Source: an uncultured Lysobacteraceae bacterium (GTDB lineage Bacteria; Pseudomonadota; Gammaproteobacteria; Xanthomonadales; Xanthomonadaceae). Taken from it: a DNA stretch of 64,000 bases. The stretch covers positions 248,001 to 312,000 of the forward strand of contig CADECF010000001.1 of the NCBI GenBank assembly GCA_902825775.1. The letters run 5' to 3'. Positions 17,435 through 26,457 of the stretch are shown in pieces. The notes below the pieces were generated by a model. The model was not told where the DNA came from. It searched no databases and saw only the letters and a list, made by a program, of their open reading frames with translations. Within the stretch, counting starts at the first letter, position 1. Each line of letters starts with the position of its first letter. A program made the position numbers and the translations under genes.

Positions 17435-18235
17435 TCAGTCAAGCTCGCAATACCAGTGCCACGGCTCGTATACGATGCCGTGCGGATTGCCGCGCGGATA
17501 GCTCATCGCGAAACCATGGCCGCCTGCGTTGGCGATCAGCCAGTCGAACGCGGCGGTGCGCTCGAACGATTCCTCGGCCGGCGGCTCGTCGGGCGCGCCG
17601 ATGTCGATCGCGCGGCCGGAGTGGTGCTCGGAATAGCCGGGCGCGGCGTTGACGGTGAGGATGTCGTCCACCGTCTGGCCGCGCGCAAGCTTGCGCTCGA
17701 AAATGCCGAGTTGGTAATCGTGGCTGCGATAGCCGGAGATCGCTTCCAACACGATGCCGTCGCGATAAGCCGCTTCGCGCATCGCGTTCCAGTTGCGCGC
17801 GGCTTGCGGATGCAGCCACAACGGCCTGCGATAGCGATCGAAGCCGGCCAGCGCCAGCCGATCGGGTTCGGCGACCAGCGGCAGGCCGGTGCGCTCGCCG
17901 TAGCCGTCGTCCAGTCCCAGCGATTCCAGACGATCGACCAATCGCGCGAGCGGCAGTTCGCCGATCACGTCCAAGCCGGGGCGTCGATGTTCGGCGGCGC
18001 TCTGCAAAGCATCGAGGGCTTCATCGATGCCGGGTTCGCGCATCAGCCGCTGCACCAGCGGCAACAGGCCCTCGGGCAGGTCGGCGGCCAGATAACGGCC
18101 GTCGCGTTTGCGCCGCAATACATGGCGCGCGCGGGCGATCGCGCGCGCATCGCGGTTGGCGCGCGCGCGCAGCAGGCCGGCCGGCCATATCTCGATGTCG
18201 GCGGTATTGATCAGCAGATGGATAGTCGCGCGCAT
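17435..18235 (-). CDS. VanY/M15B-type D-alanyl-D-alanine carboxypeptidase
   Basis: A 266-residue zinc peptidase of the M15B family. The zinc motif SEHHSGRAIDIG, the upstream SGYRSHDYQLGIF and the C-terminal EPWHW with catalytic Glu and third ligand His are all intact. It would trim the terminal D-Ala from peptidoglycan stems. No clear signal peptide is seen at the ATG; the first 100 residues are an uncharacterised N-terminal region, so the cellular location is uncertain. No vanHAX genes are near, so this is not a vancomycin resistance cluster. Confidence 0.85.
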   Translation of the reverse strand: MRATIHLLINTADIEIWPAGLLRARANRDARAIARARHVLRRKRDGRYLAADLPEGLLPLVQRLMREPGIDEALDALQSAAEHRRPGLDVIGELPLARLVDRLESLGLDDGYGERTGLPLVAEPDRLALAGFDRYRRPLWLHPQAARNWNAMREAAYRDGIVLEAISGYRSHDYQLGIFERKLARGQTVDDILTVNAAPGYSEHHSGRAIDIGAPDEPPAEESFERTAAFDWLIANAGGHGFAMSYPRGNPHGIVYEPWHWYCELD

Positions 18236-18286
18236 GCGCGCAGATTAGCGGGTGCGAGCGCGGGGTGCCACGTTCTGCCGGCGGCT

Positions 18287-18487
18287 TCAGCCGCGTCGCA
18301 GCGCGCGCATGCCCCACAAAGCCAGCGCGCCGGCGGCGACGGCCAGCACCCACGAGGCCGCGACCGGTATCGAGTACGGTCCGATCTGTACCGGGAAACC
18401 GGCCGACGCGCGTACCAGTTGCACCAGCGCGACCAGCGTGAATATCGCGATTGAAACCATCAGATAACCGCGTAGCGAACTATTCAT
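18287..18487 (-). CDS. Small two-helix membrane protein
   Basis: A 66-residue protein with two hydrophobic segments (about 8-26 and 40-60) and a basic C-terminus (RALRRG). GGAGG lies four bases before the ATG at 18487. It is the last clear member of the SPFH operon. Function unknown. Confidence 0.65.
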   Translation of the reverse strand: MNSSLRGYLMVSIAIFTLVALVQLVRASAGFPVQIGPYSIPVAASWVLAVAAGALALWGMRALRRG

Positions 18488-18512
18488 GGCGCCTCCGATC
18501 GTTGGCCTGGGG

Positions 18513-19022
18513 TCAATGTGCTTTTCGCCGCAATGCATCCAGCAAAGCCTGCGGCTGCTGCAGGCTCAACAGCAGTTTCCGGCCGGATTTTTCCGGCAGC
18601 ACCAGCACCCGCGTGCGGTCGGTCAGCATCACGAACGCCTTATCGCGGTTGCGCAGCCGGAAGTGGCCGGCTTCGTAGCCGGGTAGGCCGGTGCCCATCA
18701 CTTTGAGCATGGGTTTGAGTTCGGTCCGCTCGCGCAGATCTACGATGCGCGCATTGTCCACGTCGATTTCGCCGATCGCGACGCGCCGGCTGTTGAAGCC
18801 CGCGGCGATGCTGAGCGTGCCGTTTTCCAGGCTGACGCTCCGGCGGCGCAGCACGAATGCGATCGAACCTACGGCAACGAGCACGACCGGGAAGAGCCAC
18901 GCCACCTTGTAGTCGCCGCGAAACACGACGACCAGCATGCCGACCGTGGCCGCGGCGAGCGCGAAACCCGGCAGTAGCCAGGCCCGCGGGCTTACCTCAT
19001 GGATAGCGAACTGCTGGCTCAT
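18513..19022 (-). CDS. bPH-like membrane protein
   Basis: A 169-residue protein with two N-terminal membrane helices (about 15-55) and a beta-rich C-terminal domain (RRRSVSLENGTLSIAAG; RVLVLPEK). This layout resembles bacterial PH-like (bPH) proteins. It is the fifth gene of the SPFH operon; its start at 19022 is four bases from the stop of the 40-residue gene. Role unknown. Confidence 0.6.
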   Translation of the reverse strand: MSQQFAIHEVSPRAWLLPGFALAAATVGMLVVVFRGDYKVAWLFPVVLVAVGSIAFVLRRRSVSLENGTLSIAAGFNSRRVAIGEIDVDNARIVDLRERTELKPMLKVMGTGLPGYEAGHFRLRNRDKAFVMLTDRTRVLVLPEKSGRKLLLSLQQPQALLDALRRKAH

Positions 19023-19026
19023 GCGG

Positions 19027-19149
19027 TCACTGCAGCGACGCTGCCACGCCGACGACGAGCATGCCGGCCGAAAAGAGAACGAGCGCAGCGACGATGCGCG
19101 CGGAACGTTCCGGGAAACGGCGTTCGAGCAGATGGACGATGTGCAGCAT
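19027..19149 (-). CDS. 40-residue single-pass membrane peptide
   Basis: A short gene encoding MLHIVHLLERRFPERSAR followed by one membrane helix. AAGGAGA lies six bases before the ATG at 19149, a strong site that argues for real translation. It sits tightly between the DUF4177 and bPH-like genes of the SPFH operon and is easily missed by gene callers. Confidence 0.65.
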   Translation of the reverse strand: MLHIVHLLERRFPERSARIVAALVLFSAGMLVVGVAASLQ

Positions 19150-19174
19150 CGAAGTCTCCTTGCCGGGATGCGGT

Positions 19175-19360
19175 TCAGGCTTCTTTCTTGAATACCAGTA
19201 CCGCTGGGATGAGGGTGTTCGCCATGATGACGTTGACCAGCTCCCAGCCTTGCGCGCCATGCCGGTTGAGCTCTTCCTGCAGCTTGTCGCGCTTGATCGA
19301 GCCGGTCCAGGTGATGCTGGTTTTGACTTCCACGGTCAGATAGGTCCAGCGCTTGCTCAT
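19175..19360 (-). CDS. DUF4177 protein
   Basis: A 61-residue protein with WTYLTVEVK at the start and [14 protein letters not shown] near the middle, the signature of the DUF4177 family. Function unknown. Its ATG overlaps the stop of the ribbon-helix-helix gene (ATGA). Confidence 0.8.
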   Translation of the reverse strand: MSKRWTYLTVEVKTSITWTGSIKRDKLQEELNRHGAQGWELVNVIMANTLIPAVLVFKKEA

Positions 19361-19542
19361 GATTCGTTCTCCTTGCCTTTTTCGCGCTCGGCCTTCGGCA
19401 GCCGTCCGGCCTTGCGCAGCGCATCGCGGAGCACGTACTCGATCTGCGCGTTCAAGCTGCGCAACTCGTCGTCGGCCCAGCGCTGCGCCGCGGCCAGCAC
19501 GTCGGCGTTGATGCGCAGCGGATAAGCTTTTTTATCGGCCAC
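19357..19542 (-). CDS. Arc-like ribbon-helix-helix DNA-binding protein
   Basis: A 61-residue protein. [20 protein letters not shown] is the beta-strand plus helix A of an Arc/HicB-type ribbon-helix-helix, followed by helix B ([15 protein letters not shown]). Start GTG 19542. It lies eight bases after the SPFH gene. Such proteins bind short palindromes spaced about one helical turn apart, and a tandem TGATATCA pair lies in the operon promoter. I infer that it autoregulates the operon. Confidence 0.8.
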   Translation of the reverse strand: MADKKAYPLRINADVLAAAQRWADDELRSLNAQIEYVLRDALRKAGRLPKAEREKGKENES

Positions 19543-19549
19543 GTCGCGC

Positions 19550-20413
19550 TCAGTACAACGAGCCGGTGTTCACGATCGGCTGGGTCGGGCGGTCGGAACA
19601 GAGCACGACCAGCAGGTTGCTGACCATCGCCGCGCGACGCTCTTCGTCGAGTTCCACAACGCCCTTTTCCTTGAGTTGCTCGAGCGCCATTTCGACCATG
19701 CTGACCGCGCCGAACACGATGCGCGTACGGGCGGCGACCACCGCATTAGCCTGCTGGCGCTGCAGCATGGCCTGGGCGATTTCCGGCGCATACGCCAGGT
19801 GGCTGATGCGCGCGTCGATCACGGTCACGCCGGCATCGGCAAGGCGCTCGTCGAGCTGGTCCTTGAGGTGCTGCGAGATTTCCGCCGGATGGCTGCGCAG
19901 CGCGATCTGGCCGTCCTCGTGCTGGTCGTAGGGATAGCTGGTGGCCATCGCGCGCAGCGCGGATTCGGATTGGATATGCACGAAACCTTCGTAGTCGTCG
20001 ACGTTGTAGACGGCCTCGGCCGAATCCACCACTTGCCATACGATCACCGCCGCGATCTCGATCGGGCTGCCGTCGAGTTCGTTGACCTTGAGCTTGCCGC
20101 TTTCGAAATTGCGCACACGCTGGCTGACCTTCTTCTTGGCGTAGAAGGGGTTGTTCCAGCGCAAGCCATTTTCCTTGACCGTGCCGATGTATTTGCCGAA
20201 CAGGCTGACTACCGCGGCCTGGTTCGGTTCGACCATGTACAGCCCGAGCAGGCAGAACGCCGCGACCACCCCCAGAACGATGCTGGCAACGACGAATAGC
20301 GGTTGTCCCGTGGTGACGCCGTGGAACAGCAGCCAGGCGCAGAAGGCCTCGGCGGCGAGCAGGCCCAGCAGGACCGGGATGCCGGTGGCGGAGCGGAGCG
20401 GGTTCTCTTTCAT
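19550..20413 (-). CDS. SPFH/stomatin-like membrane protein
   Basis: A 287-residue protein. Two N-terminal hydrophobic segments (about 10-55) precede an SPFH domain ([19 protein letters not shown] at the front; [20 protein letters not shown] in the coiled-coil part). SPFH proteins oligomerise in membranes and organise microdomains. The start is ATG 20413; an earlier in-frame start lies in the operator region. It heads an operon with the ribbon-helix-helix gene, DUF4177, a 40-residue peptide, a bPH-like protein and a small membrane protein. Confidence 0.88.
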   Translation of the reverse strand: MKENPLRSATGIPVLLGLLAAEAFCAWLLFHGVTTGQPLFVVASIVLGVVAAFCLLGLYMVEPNQAAVVSLFGKYIGTVKENGLRWNNPFYAKKKVSQRVRNFESGKLKVNELDGSPIEIAAVIVWQVVDSAEAVYNVDDYEGFVHIQSESALRAMATSYPYDQHEDGQIALRSHPAEISQHLKDQLDERLADAGVTVIDARISHLAYAPEIAQAMLQRQQANAVVAARTRIVFGAVSMVEMALEQLKEKGVVELDEERRAAMVSNLLVVLCSDRPTQPIVNTGSLY

Positions 20414-20454
20414 GACGCGTCTCTCGGCGATGCGGCCGAATGGCCGTGCAATAG

Positions 20455-20473
20455 TGATATCAAAATGATATCT
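20455..20473 (-). promoter_or_regulatory. Tandem TGATATCA operator of the SPFH operon
   Basis: TGATATCA (20455-20462) and TGATATCT (20466-20473) are repeated at an 11-base centre spacing, 42 bases upstream of the SPFH start. Each half is itself a GATATC palindrome in an otherwise GC-rich region. On the minus strand a TTGCAA/TATCAC promoter pair with a 16-base spacer overlaps it, so a bound repressor would block RNA polymerase. The Arc-like protein of the same operon is the obvious candidate. Confidence 0.6.
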
Positions 20474-20502
20474 AGTTTGCAATAGCCTGCCGACGAGTGG
20501 CT

Positions 20503-20590
20503 TTTCGTGGGAGCGGCTTTAGCCGCGAGCTCTTGATCGTTCCTCGGATCTGGAAAAGCTCGCGGCTGAAGCCGCTCCTACAAAAGCGAG
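20503..20590. repeat. Paired class A repeat
   Basis: Two class A units face each other across a short spacer (GGAGCGGCTTTAGCCGCGAG and its inverse), forming a long imperfect hairpin between the SPFH operon and the lipoprotein gene. Confidence 0.8.
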
Positions 20591-20596
20591 GCCGGA

Positions 20597-21520
20597 TTAG
20601 GGCTGGAGGTAGATCAGCGGGGCGGGGGCGAATTCGCCGGTGGCGTACAGGGCACGTCCGTTGCGGGCCCAGTCCACGGCCTCGGGCTGGGGCAGCCAGG
20701 GCAGTTCGTCGGTTTGCGGCTTGCGGGCCACGGCAGCGGCCCAGCCCTCGTTGCCGTGGCGCCGGTACAACAGCAGGTCGTGATAGGTCAGCACTGCCAG
20801 CGTGTGCTTGTCCGGCGACACGGCGGCCGCAGTGACCTGGCTGCGGCGGCGAGCGAGCGCAGGATTTTCGCGCTGGTCCTCGGCGCTGGCCTGAGGCACG
20901 CCGGCCAAGTGGCCGATGCGCCGCGCGGTCTGCAAGCCGTGGGCGGGCTGCAGCGGTAGCACGAACAATTCCGGCGGCTGCCGCTTTTTGCTGATCAACA
21001 GGATTTCGCCGCGCGTTGCATCCACCGTCACCGCTTCGACGTCGCGCGCGCCGTCGGGCCAGCGGAACGCGATCGACCAGGCCGGCCGCAGCGTGCCGTC
21101 CTCGATGCGGGACGGCTCCTCCACGACATGCAGCTGCAAGGTTTTGCGCAAGCCGCCGTTGTCGCCGGTATCGGCGATCAACAGATAACGCCGGCCGTCG
21201 AGATCGAACGCGGCCAGGTCTTCCCAATCGGTCTTGGTCACGCCTTCGACGGCGACGGTCGCGAGCTTGCGTCCGCGCCGGCTGACCGCGAACAGCCGCG
21301 CCGGGTTGCCGCCGTCGTCCAGCAGCCATAGCACGTCGGGATGGCGATGCGATGCGGCCAGGCCGCTGACTTCGTCCAGCTGGGAATCCATCAGCAGGCC
21401 GGCCAGTTGCGCGAACGGCGGTTTCGGGCGCGTGCAGCCAGGCGCGGCGAGCAGCGCCGCGGCGATCAGGCCGGCCATCAGCGGGACGGCGGTCGGCAGG
21501 GGGCGTGGATGTCGCTTCAA
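20597..21520 (-). CDS. Propeller-like lipoprotein of unknown function
   Basis: About 307 residues. A basic N-terminus (KRHPRP) and hydrophobic stretch end in LLAAPGC, a lipoprotein signal. The rest has strand repeats (DVLWLLDDGGNPARLF, RYLLIADTGDNGG, EILLISKKR) suggesting a beta-propeller. The start is uncertain: TTG 21520 gives a complete signal peptide, ATG 21478 a shortened one, and neither has a good ribosome site. I do not recognise a specific activity. Confidence 0.65.
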   Translation of the reverse strand: MKRHPRPLPTAVPLMAGLIAAALLAAPGCTRPKPPFAQLAGLLMDSQLDEVSGLAASHRHPDVLWLLDDGGNPARLFAVSRRGRKLATVAVEGVTKTDWEDLAAFDLDGRRYLLIADTGDNGGLRKTLQLHVVEEPSRIEDGTLRPAWSIAFRWPDGARDVEAVTVDATRGEILLISKKRQPPELFVLPLQPAHGLQTARRIGHLAGVPQASAEDQRENPALARRRSQVTAAAVSPDKHTLAVLTYHDLLLYRRHGNEGWAAAVARKPQTDELPWLPQPEAVDWARNGRALYATGEFAPAPLIYLQP

Positions 21521-21632
21521 GCCCGCAGGATGACATGCGCCGTTGCGGCGCGACAATCCGGTCGGCTGCCCGTCAGCGTTGGCGGCCGCGCAACCGCTAG
21601 ACTTGCGCTTCTGCCCGCACGGATTTCCCCGA

Positions 21633-22853
21633 ATGCTTTCGATCGGCACGCCATTGTCGCCTTCCGCCACCCGCGTACTGCTGCTCGGCTCGGGCGAGCT
21701 GGGCAAGGAAGTCGCGATCGAGCTGCAGCGCTTCGGCGTGGAAGTGATCGCCGTGGATCGTTACGCCGATGCGCCGGCGATGCAGGTCGCGCATCGCAGC
21801 CATGTGTTGGACATGCTCGACGGCGCCGCGATCCGTGCGCTGATCGAAAAGGAAAAGCCGCATCTGATCGTGCCGGAAATCGAAGCGATCCATACCGAAA
21901 CGCTGGTGCAGCTGGAACAAGAATGGCAAAGGCAGGAACTCGCAGCGCAGGGCAGCACCCCGCGGGTGATCCCGACCGCGCGCGCGGCGCGACTGACCAT
22001 GGATCGCGAAGGTATCCGTCGGTTGGCCGCCGAGACTTTGCAATTGCCGACATCGCCGTACCGTTTCGTCGATACGCGCGAGGAATACCACGCTGCGGTG
22101 GCCGCGCTCGGGCTGCCTTGCGTGGTGAAACCGGTGATGTCGTCGTCGGGCAAGGGCCAGAGCCTGGTGCGCACGCAGGACGAGGTCGACGCCGCCTGGG
22201 ATTACGCGCAGAAGGGCGGCCGCGCCGGCGCCGGGCGTGCCATCGTCGAGGGCTTCATCGATTTCGATTACGAGATCACGTTGCTGACCGTGCGCCACCG
22301 CGGCGGCACCGTATTTTGCGAGCCGATCGGGCATCTGCAGCGCGACGGCGACTACCGCGAAAGTTGGCAACCGCAGCCGATGTCGACGCGTGCGTTGGCA
22401 TTGGCGCAGGGCATCGCACGCGACCTGAGCGACGAGTTGGGCGGTTGGGGCGTGTTCGGCATGGAATTTTTCGTCAAAGGCGACGAGGTCTGGTTCAGCG
22501 AGGTGTCGCCGCGCCCGCACGACACAGGCCTGGTTACCCTGATATCGCAGGACCTGAGCGAGTTCGCGCTGCATGCGCGCGCGATCCTGGGCCTGCCGAT
22601 CCCTTACATCCGCCAGGCCGGCCCTTCGGCGTCTTGCGCGGTGTTGGCGCAGGGCTATGGCGTGCCGGAATTCGGCGGGCTGGAAGCGGCGCTGCATGTG
22701 CCCGACACGGCGTTGCGCCTGTTCGGCAAGCCGCGCGTGGAAGGCCAGCGCCGCGTCGGCGTCACGTTGGCGCGCGGCGAAAACGTCGAAGATGCGCGCG
22801 CCGTCGCACGCGATGCCGCGGCGGCGCTTACCATAACGCTGCACGACGCCTGA
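21633..22853 (+). CDS. purT: Formate-dependent GAR transformylase PurT
   Basis: A 406-residue ATP-grasp enzyme of purine synthesis: formate + ATP + GAR gives formyl-GAR. Visible features are [20 protein letters not shown] at the N-terminus, [14 protein letters not shown] for ATP binding and [29 protein letters not shown] for metal binding. Length fits the family (about 390-400). ATG 21633 aligns with known starts. It is monocistronic. Confidence 0.96.
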   Translation: MLSIGTPLSPSATRVLLLGSGELGKEVAIELQRFGVEVIAVDRYADAPAMQVAHRSHVLDMLDGAAIRALIEKEKPHLIVPEIEAIHTETLVQLEQEWQRQELAAQGSTPRVIPTARAARLTMDREGIRRLAAETLQLPTSPYRFVDTREEYHAAVAALGLPCVVKPVMSSSGKGQSLVRTQDEVDAAWDYAQKGGRAGAGRAIVEGFIDFDYEITLLTVRHRGGTVFCEPIGHLQRDGDYRESWQPQPMSTRALALAQGIARDLSDELGGWGVFGMEFFVKGDEVWFSEVSPRPHDTGLVTLISQDLSEFALHARAILGLPIPYIRQAGPSASCAVLAQGYGVPEFGGLEAALHVPDTALRLFGKPRVEGQRRVGVTLARGENVEDARAVARDAAAALTITLHDA

Positions 22854-22898
22854 TACGTTACCGCGCAGGCCGAGACTTCGACCGACAGGATCCTTTGC

Positions 22899-23246
22899 AT
22901 GAATGGCACCGATGGTTACGCCGTGTTTTTTTTCCCGCAGGCGTTGGAAGCGCTGGGCGAAGCGATCAAGCCCTATCTGATGCCGGGACCGGAGCCGTGG
23001 GTGCTGTGCAACGAGATCGATACTGGCGGTGCGCTGATCGAAATGACGCTGCAGGGGCAGAACAAGGACGGCAAGCCGGTGCAGATCGAGCTGATGGTGC
23101 CCAGCGGCATGGTGCGGATGATCGTATCGGCGCATAGCGACGGCGTTTTCGGCTTCGGGCCGCAGGGATTCGGCAAGCCGGCGGCGGCGGCCGCTTCTTC
23201 ATCCTCGGAAGAGAAACCGAATGCGGACGAAAAGCCCAAAGCCTGA
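22899..23246 (+). CDS. Conserved hypothetical protein
   Basis: A 115-residue acidic soluble protein (GYAVFFFPQALEALGEAIKPYL) with a low-complexity Ala/Ser/Lys/Glu tail from about 90. AGGA lies eight bases before the ATG. I know similar short proteins only from xanthomonads, without a function. It follows purT by 45 bases. Confidence 0.65.
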   Translation: MNGTDGYAVFFFPQALEALGEAIKPYLMPGPEPWVLCNEIDTGGALIEMTLQGQNKDGKPVQIELMVPSGMVRMIVSAHSDGVFGFGPQGFGKPAAAAASSSSEEKPNADEKPKA

Positions 23247-23781
23247 GCTTTAAAGCCGTCATCCCGCGTAAAAGTCATCATCCCGCGTAGGGGAAGTTCG
23301 GCGCTTCGCTCTTGAGCCGTCATCCCCGCGAAGGCGGGGATCCAGCGACTTTGCTTTGCTCTTTGTAGAGCGGGGCTTGCCCCGCTGCTCTTGCTCTTGG
23401 AGCTGTCATTGCCGCGAACGCCGTTATCCAGGCCCGATGTGGCCGGTGAATGGCAGTGCGACTCGCGCCATGGAAAAAAGCTTTCGGGCTGCGCCCGAGT
23501 CCCTTTCTTTTGCTGACCCACTGCGTGCGCAGGAGCGCACGCGAACAGCGAAGCTGGCCCCGAAGGGGTGAGCGCCATGGATGGCGCGAATCAAAGAAAG
23601 TAACCAAAGAAAAGGGTCTTCTCCGACAGAGCTAACGCGTGAGCGTGCCGCGGCGCAGGGATTTTCCGACTCGCCATCCTGGCTCGGTCGGAAAACGGCG
23701 CACATCCTGTGCGCCGCCCTCCGGGTCTTCTTTCCATCGTGGCTTCTGACATTTCGATTCAAGATCAAGAGCCAGGACCTG
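23247..23781. repeat. Intergenic repeat array with a long class F element
   Basis: From left: class C copies (GTCATCCCCGCGAAGGCGGGG) at about 23264-23350, a class B copy near 23363-23395, then a class F element at about 23461-23774. Class F contains TTTTCCGAC (23662-23670) pairing with GTCGGAAAA (23688-23696), then the hairpin GGCGCACATCCTGTGCGCC (23698-23716). No gene or transposase is present. Confidence 0.75.
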
Positions 23782-24996
23782 TCAACGCATCAGATCCACC
23801 CACACCAAATGATGATCGCTGCCGTCGGCGATCGCCGCATCGGCATCGCCTTGCGCGGGCCAGAACACGCCGCTGCCGCGTACGCTCATGCCTACCGATG
23901 GCAGGACGTAATCCAACCGCAGCGTGCCTACTTTGGGGCCGAAATCGCCGGTGGCGTGCGCCGGCGAGCCGCGGTGCGAAATGCCGGACTGCGCATAGGT
24001 CGCGGCCGAATCGACCGCGCCCACGCTGCGCGGCGTGGCGTAACGCAATACGCGCGGATGTTCGAGCAATTCGACGATCGCATCGTGCCTGCCATCGCCA
24101 TCGGCCGGATCGTTGTTGAGATCGCCCGCGATCGCGAAACGCGCATCCGCGGCCAGGCCGCCGCAGCGCCCCTGGTCGTCGCACAGCCACGGCTTGTCGC
24201 CGGGCGATACGTATTCGCGCCACAGCCGTATTTCATCGGCATTGCGTGCGCCGTTGCGGTCCTCGGGTCCGTCGAATACCGGCGGCGTCGGGTGCGACAC
24301 CAGAAAATGCACCGTGCCCAGCGGCGTGCGCACCGGCACGTCCCAATGCGATTTGGACGACAGGCGCAATTGCTTCCACACCGCATCGGAATAGTGAAAG
24401 CCGCGCGAAGCCGGATCGCTCGGGCGCGAGGCATCCGGCATCGCGTTCCATTTGAGCTGCTGGAAAGTGCGCACCGCTACGCTGTCGATCGGATAACGCG
24501 ACAGCACCAGCATGCCGTATTGCCCCGGATGCAGGCCGAAGCCCCAGGCATCGTTGCCGCGTTCGCGGCCATTGCCGCCGGCGCTGCCGTTGCCGTCCAG
24601 ATCCAATCCGCTGGGCACGCCGGTATTGACCGGCGCCAGATAACGGTAGGGATAGCGCAGCGATTCGCCGCCGCCTTGTTGCGCGACCTGCAGATAGCGT
24701 TGCTGGAACAGGTCCGCGGCGCGCTCGGCCTGGTCGTAGTCGAATTCGTTCAACAGCACCAGGTCGGGACGCACGCGCTGCAACACGGCAGCGATCTTGC
24801 GCGCACCGGGATCGCCGGCTTCCAAACGCCGGATCAGGCCGCCGGCTTCGTCGCTGTACAGCGACGTGTTGTAAGTGGCGACCCGCAAGGCCGCAGATGG
24901 ATCAGCGGCCATCGCCGCCGGATCGCCGTGAACGACCACGCGCACGCAGCCCGCACAAGCCAGCACTGCGAAACAGATCGTCGCGAGCAGCCTCAT
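23782..24996 (-). CDS. Lipoprotein endonuclease/exonuclease/phosphatase
   Basis: A 404-residue EEP-superfamily hydrolase. The lipoprotein signal ends at LACAGC. Core motifs include [18 protein letters not shown] (metal-binding Glu), [20 protein letters not shown] and the C-terminal [11 protein letters not shown] with the catalytic His. It probably cleaves phosphodiester or phosphomonoester bonds in the periplasm or at the outer membrane. Its ATG overlaps the bpt stop (ATGA), so it is third in a PAP2-like/bpt/EEP operon. Confidence 0.85.
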   Translation of the reverse strand: MRLLATICFAVLACAGCVRVVVHGDPAAMAADPSAALRVATYNTSLYSDEAGGLIRRLEAGDPGARKIAAVLQRVRPDLVLLNEFDYDQAERAADLFQQRYLQVAQQGGGESLRYPYRYLAPVNTGVPSGLDLDGNGSAGGNGRERGNDAWGFGLHPGQYGMLVLSRYPIDSVAVRTFQQLKWNAMPDASRPSDPASRGFHYSDAVWKQLRLSSKSHWDVPVRTPLGTVHFLVSHPTPPVFDGPEDRNGARNADEIRLWREYVSPGDKPWLCDDQGRCGGLAADARFAIAGDLNNDPADGDGRHDAIVELLEHPRVLRYATPRSVGAVDSAATYAQSGISHRGSPAHATGDFGPKVGTLRLDYVLPSVGMSVRGSGVFWPAQGDADAAIADGSDHHLVWVDLMR

Positions 24997-25730
24997 GCAT
25001 CGTCTCCGCGCTCCATGCGCCGCCAGTCGCGGCCGGTGAAAGCTTCCAACGGTTGGAAGCGGCGTTTGTAATCCATCTTGCGGTGGCCTTCGATCCAGTA
25101 GCCCAGGTACAGGTATTCCAGCCCTTCGCGTCGCGCCCACTCGATCTGATGCAGCACCGCCAGCGTGCCGAGCCCGCGTGCGGTCTGTTCGGGATCGTAG
25201 AAGGTGTACACGGCCGACAGCGCATGATCGGCCCGATCCGTGACAGCCACCGCCAACAACCGGCCGTGAGCGCGGAATTCGAGGAAACGGCCGCTGGCCC
25301 AGGCGCCGACCAGGAATTGGTCGTACTCGCTGGCGCCGTGATCGTCCATGCCGCCGCCGGGATGGCGTGCGGCGAGATAGCGCTGATACAACGCCAACTG
25401 TTCCTCGGTGCGGACGGTGGCTACGACACGCATCTCGACATCGGCGTTGCGGCGGAGGCAACGGCGCTGGCTGCGATTGGGCACGAATTCATTCACCGGC
25501 ACGCGCACCGCCACGCAGGCATGGCAAGAGCCGCAGTGCGGGCGGTAGACGATGTCGCCGGAACGGCGGAACCCCCAGCTCAGCGCCAGCGGATAGAGCT
25601 GCGCCAGCCGCGGATCGCGCGGATCCAGCACCAGATCGCGCGCCATGCGATCGGGCCAGTAGCCGCAAGGGTGCGCGCCGGTATCGAACAGACGCAGGCC
25701 TTCGGTGTCGTGTTGCGGATCGGTGCCCAT
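24993..25730 (-). CDS. bpt: Aspartate/glutamate leucyltransferase (N-end rule)
   Basis: A 245-residue Bpt of the arginyltransferase (ATE) family. It transfers leucine from Leu-tRNA to proteins with N-terminal Asp or Glu, marking them for ClpS/ClpAP. The N-terminal [12 protein letters not shown] with paired cysteines and C-terminal [17 protein letters not shown] are family signatures. It overlaps the EEP lipoprotein downstream and follows the PAP2-like gene by three bases. Confidence 0.92.
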   Translation of the reverse strand: MGTDPQHDTEGLRLFDTGAHPCGYWPDRMARDLVLDPRDPRLAQLYPLALSWGFRRSGDIVYRPHCGSCHACVAVRVPVNEFVPNRSQRRCLRRNADVEMRVVATVRTEEQLALYQRYLAARHPGGGMDDHGASEYDQFLVGAWASGRFLEFRAHGRLLAVAVTDRADHALSAVYTFYDPEQTARGLGTLAVLHQIEWARREGLEYLYLGYWIEGHRKMDYKRRFQPLEAFTGRDWRRMERGDDA

Positions 25731-25733
25731 GCC

Positions 25734-26318
25734 TTATCCCGCCACACCCGGCAACAGCCGCCAGAACATCCCGCCCGCCAATGCACCCGCCGCTGCGCCT
25801 GCGATCAGATCGCGCGGCACATGCCGCGCGAGCGCCAGCCGCGACCAGGCCACCGCGGCTGCGAACAGCAATCCGCCTGCGCAAGCCTGCCAAGACAGAC
25901 TCGCCAGCAGCACCGCAGCGAATACCGCGAACGCCACGTGCAACGACAGCTTCCACCATCGCACCGACAGCATCGCCAGTACGATCAGCAGTGCCGACAG
26001 CGCCAAACCCAACGCGAATTCGCGCTGGCCGCCCATCCAGGCGGCCAAGGTGGCGATCGCGAACGCCGCCGACAGAAAACGGTTCAGCGAGCGGCGTTCG
26101 GTGCGGGTGCTGGCATCGATGTGCACCCAGCGCTGGCGCCGCACCTGCCACCACGAATAGGCCATCACCATTACGCCCAGCCCACCCAGAACGAAAGCCA
26201 GGCGAGACAGGCCTTGCCTGTCCGTGCCGCCGTCCGCGGCCAGCAGCAATCCGGCCATCGGCAGCACCAGCAGCGGATGACCCAGGATCGACAGCGTGCG
26301 GGCGAGAACATTCTGCAT
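25734..26318 (-). CDS. PAP2-like membrane protein, partly degenerate motifs
   Basis: A 194-residue protein with about six hydrophobic segments. WSRLALARHVPRD keeps the PAP2 third motif (SRx5Hx3D), but the second motif reads LSLHVAF rather than PSGH and a clear Kx6RP first motif is missing. It may be a divergent lipid phosphatase or an inactive relative. It is the first gene of the operon with bpt. Confidence 0.65.
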   Translation of the reverse strand: MQNVLARTLSILGHPLLVLPMAGLLLAADGGTDRQGLSRLAFVLGGLGVMVMAYSWWQVRRQRWVHIDASTRTERRSLNRFLSAAFAIATLAAWMGGQREFALGLALSALLIVLAMLSVRWWKLSLHVAFAVFAAVLLASLSWQACAGGLLFAAAVAWSRLALARHVPRDLIAGAAAGALAGGMFWRLLPGVAG

Positions 26319-26457
26319 GCGGCAAGGATACCGCTCCGGTTCGCAATCGCCGCGACTGTCCGCCTGCTGAATGCGGCCGCGGGCTTGTCATCCTCGCGCC
26401 GACCGGGGCGTTGACCGATGCAGTGGCGGCACCGTCGCCGCCCGAATGGAGACATCG

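Noticed and set aside
17435..18235. Vancomycin-resistance cluster
   Set aside because: Only a VanY-like carboxypeptidase is present. No vanH, vanA, vanX or vanRS genes are near, and the organism type is Gram-negative.
23461..23774. Insertion sequence
   Set aside because: No transposase frame exists inside the class F element. It could only be a non-autonomous element.
25734..26318. Confident annotation as an active PAP2 phosphatase
   Set aside because: Only the third PAP2 motif is intact; the PSGH and Kx6RP motifs are missing or altered, so activity is not claimed.
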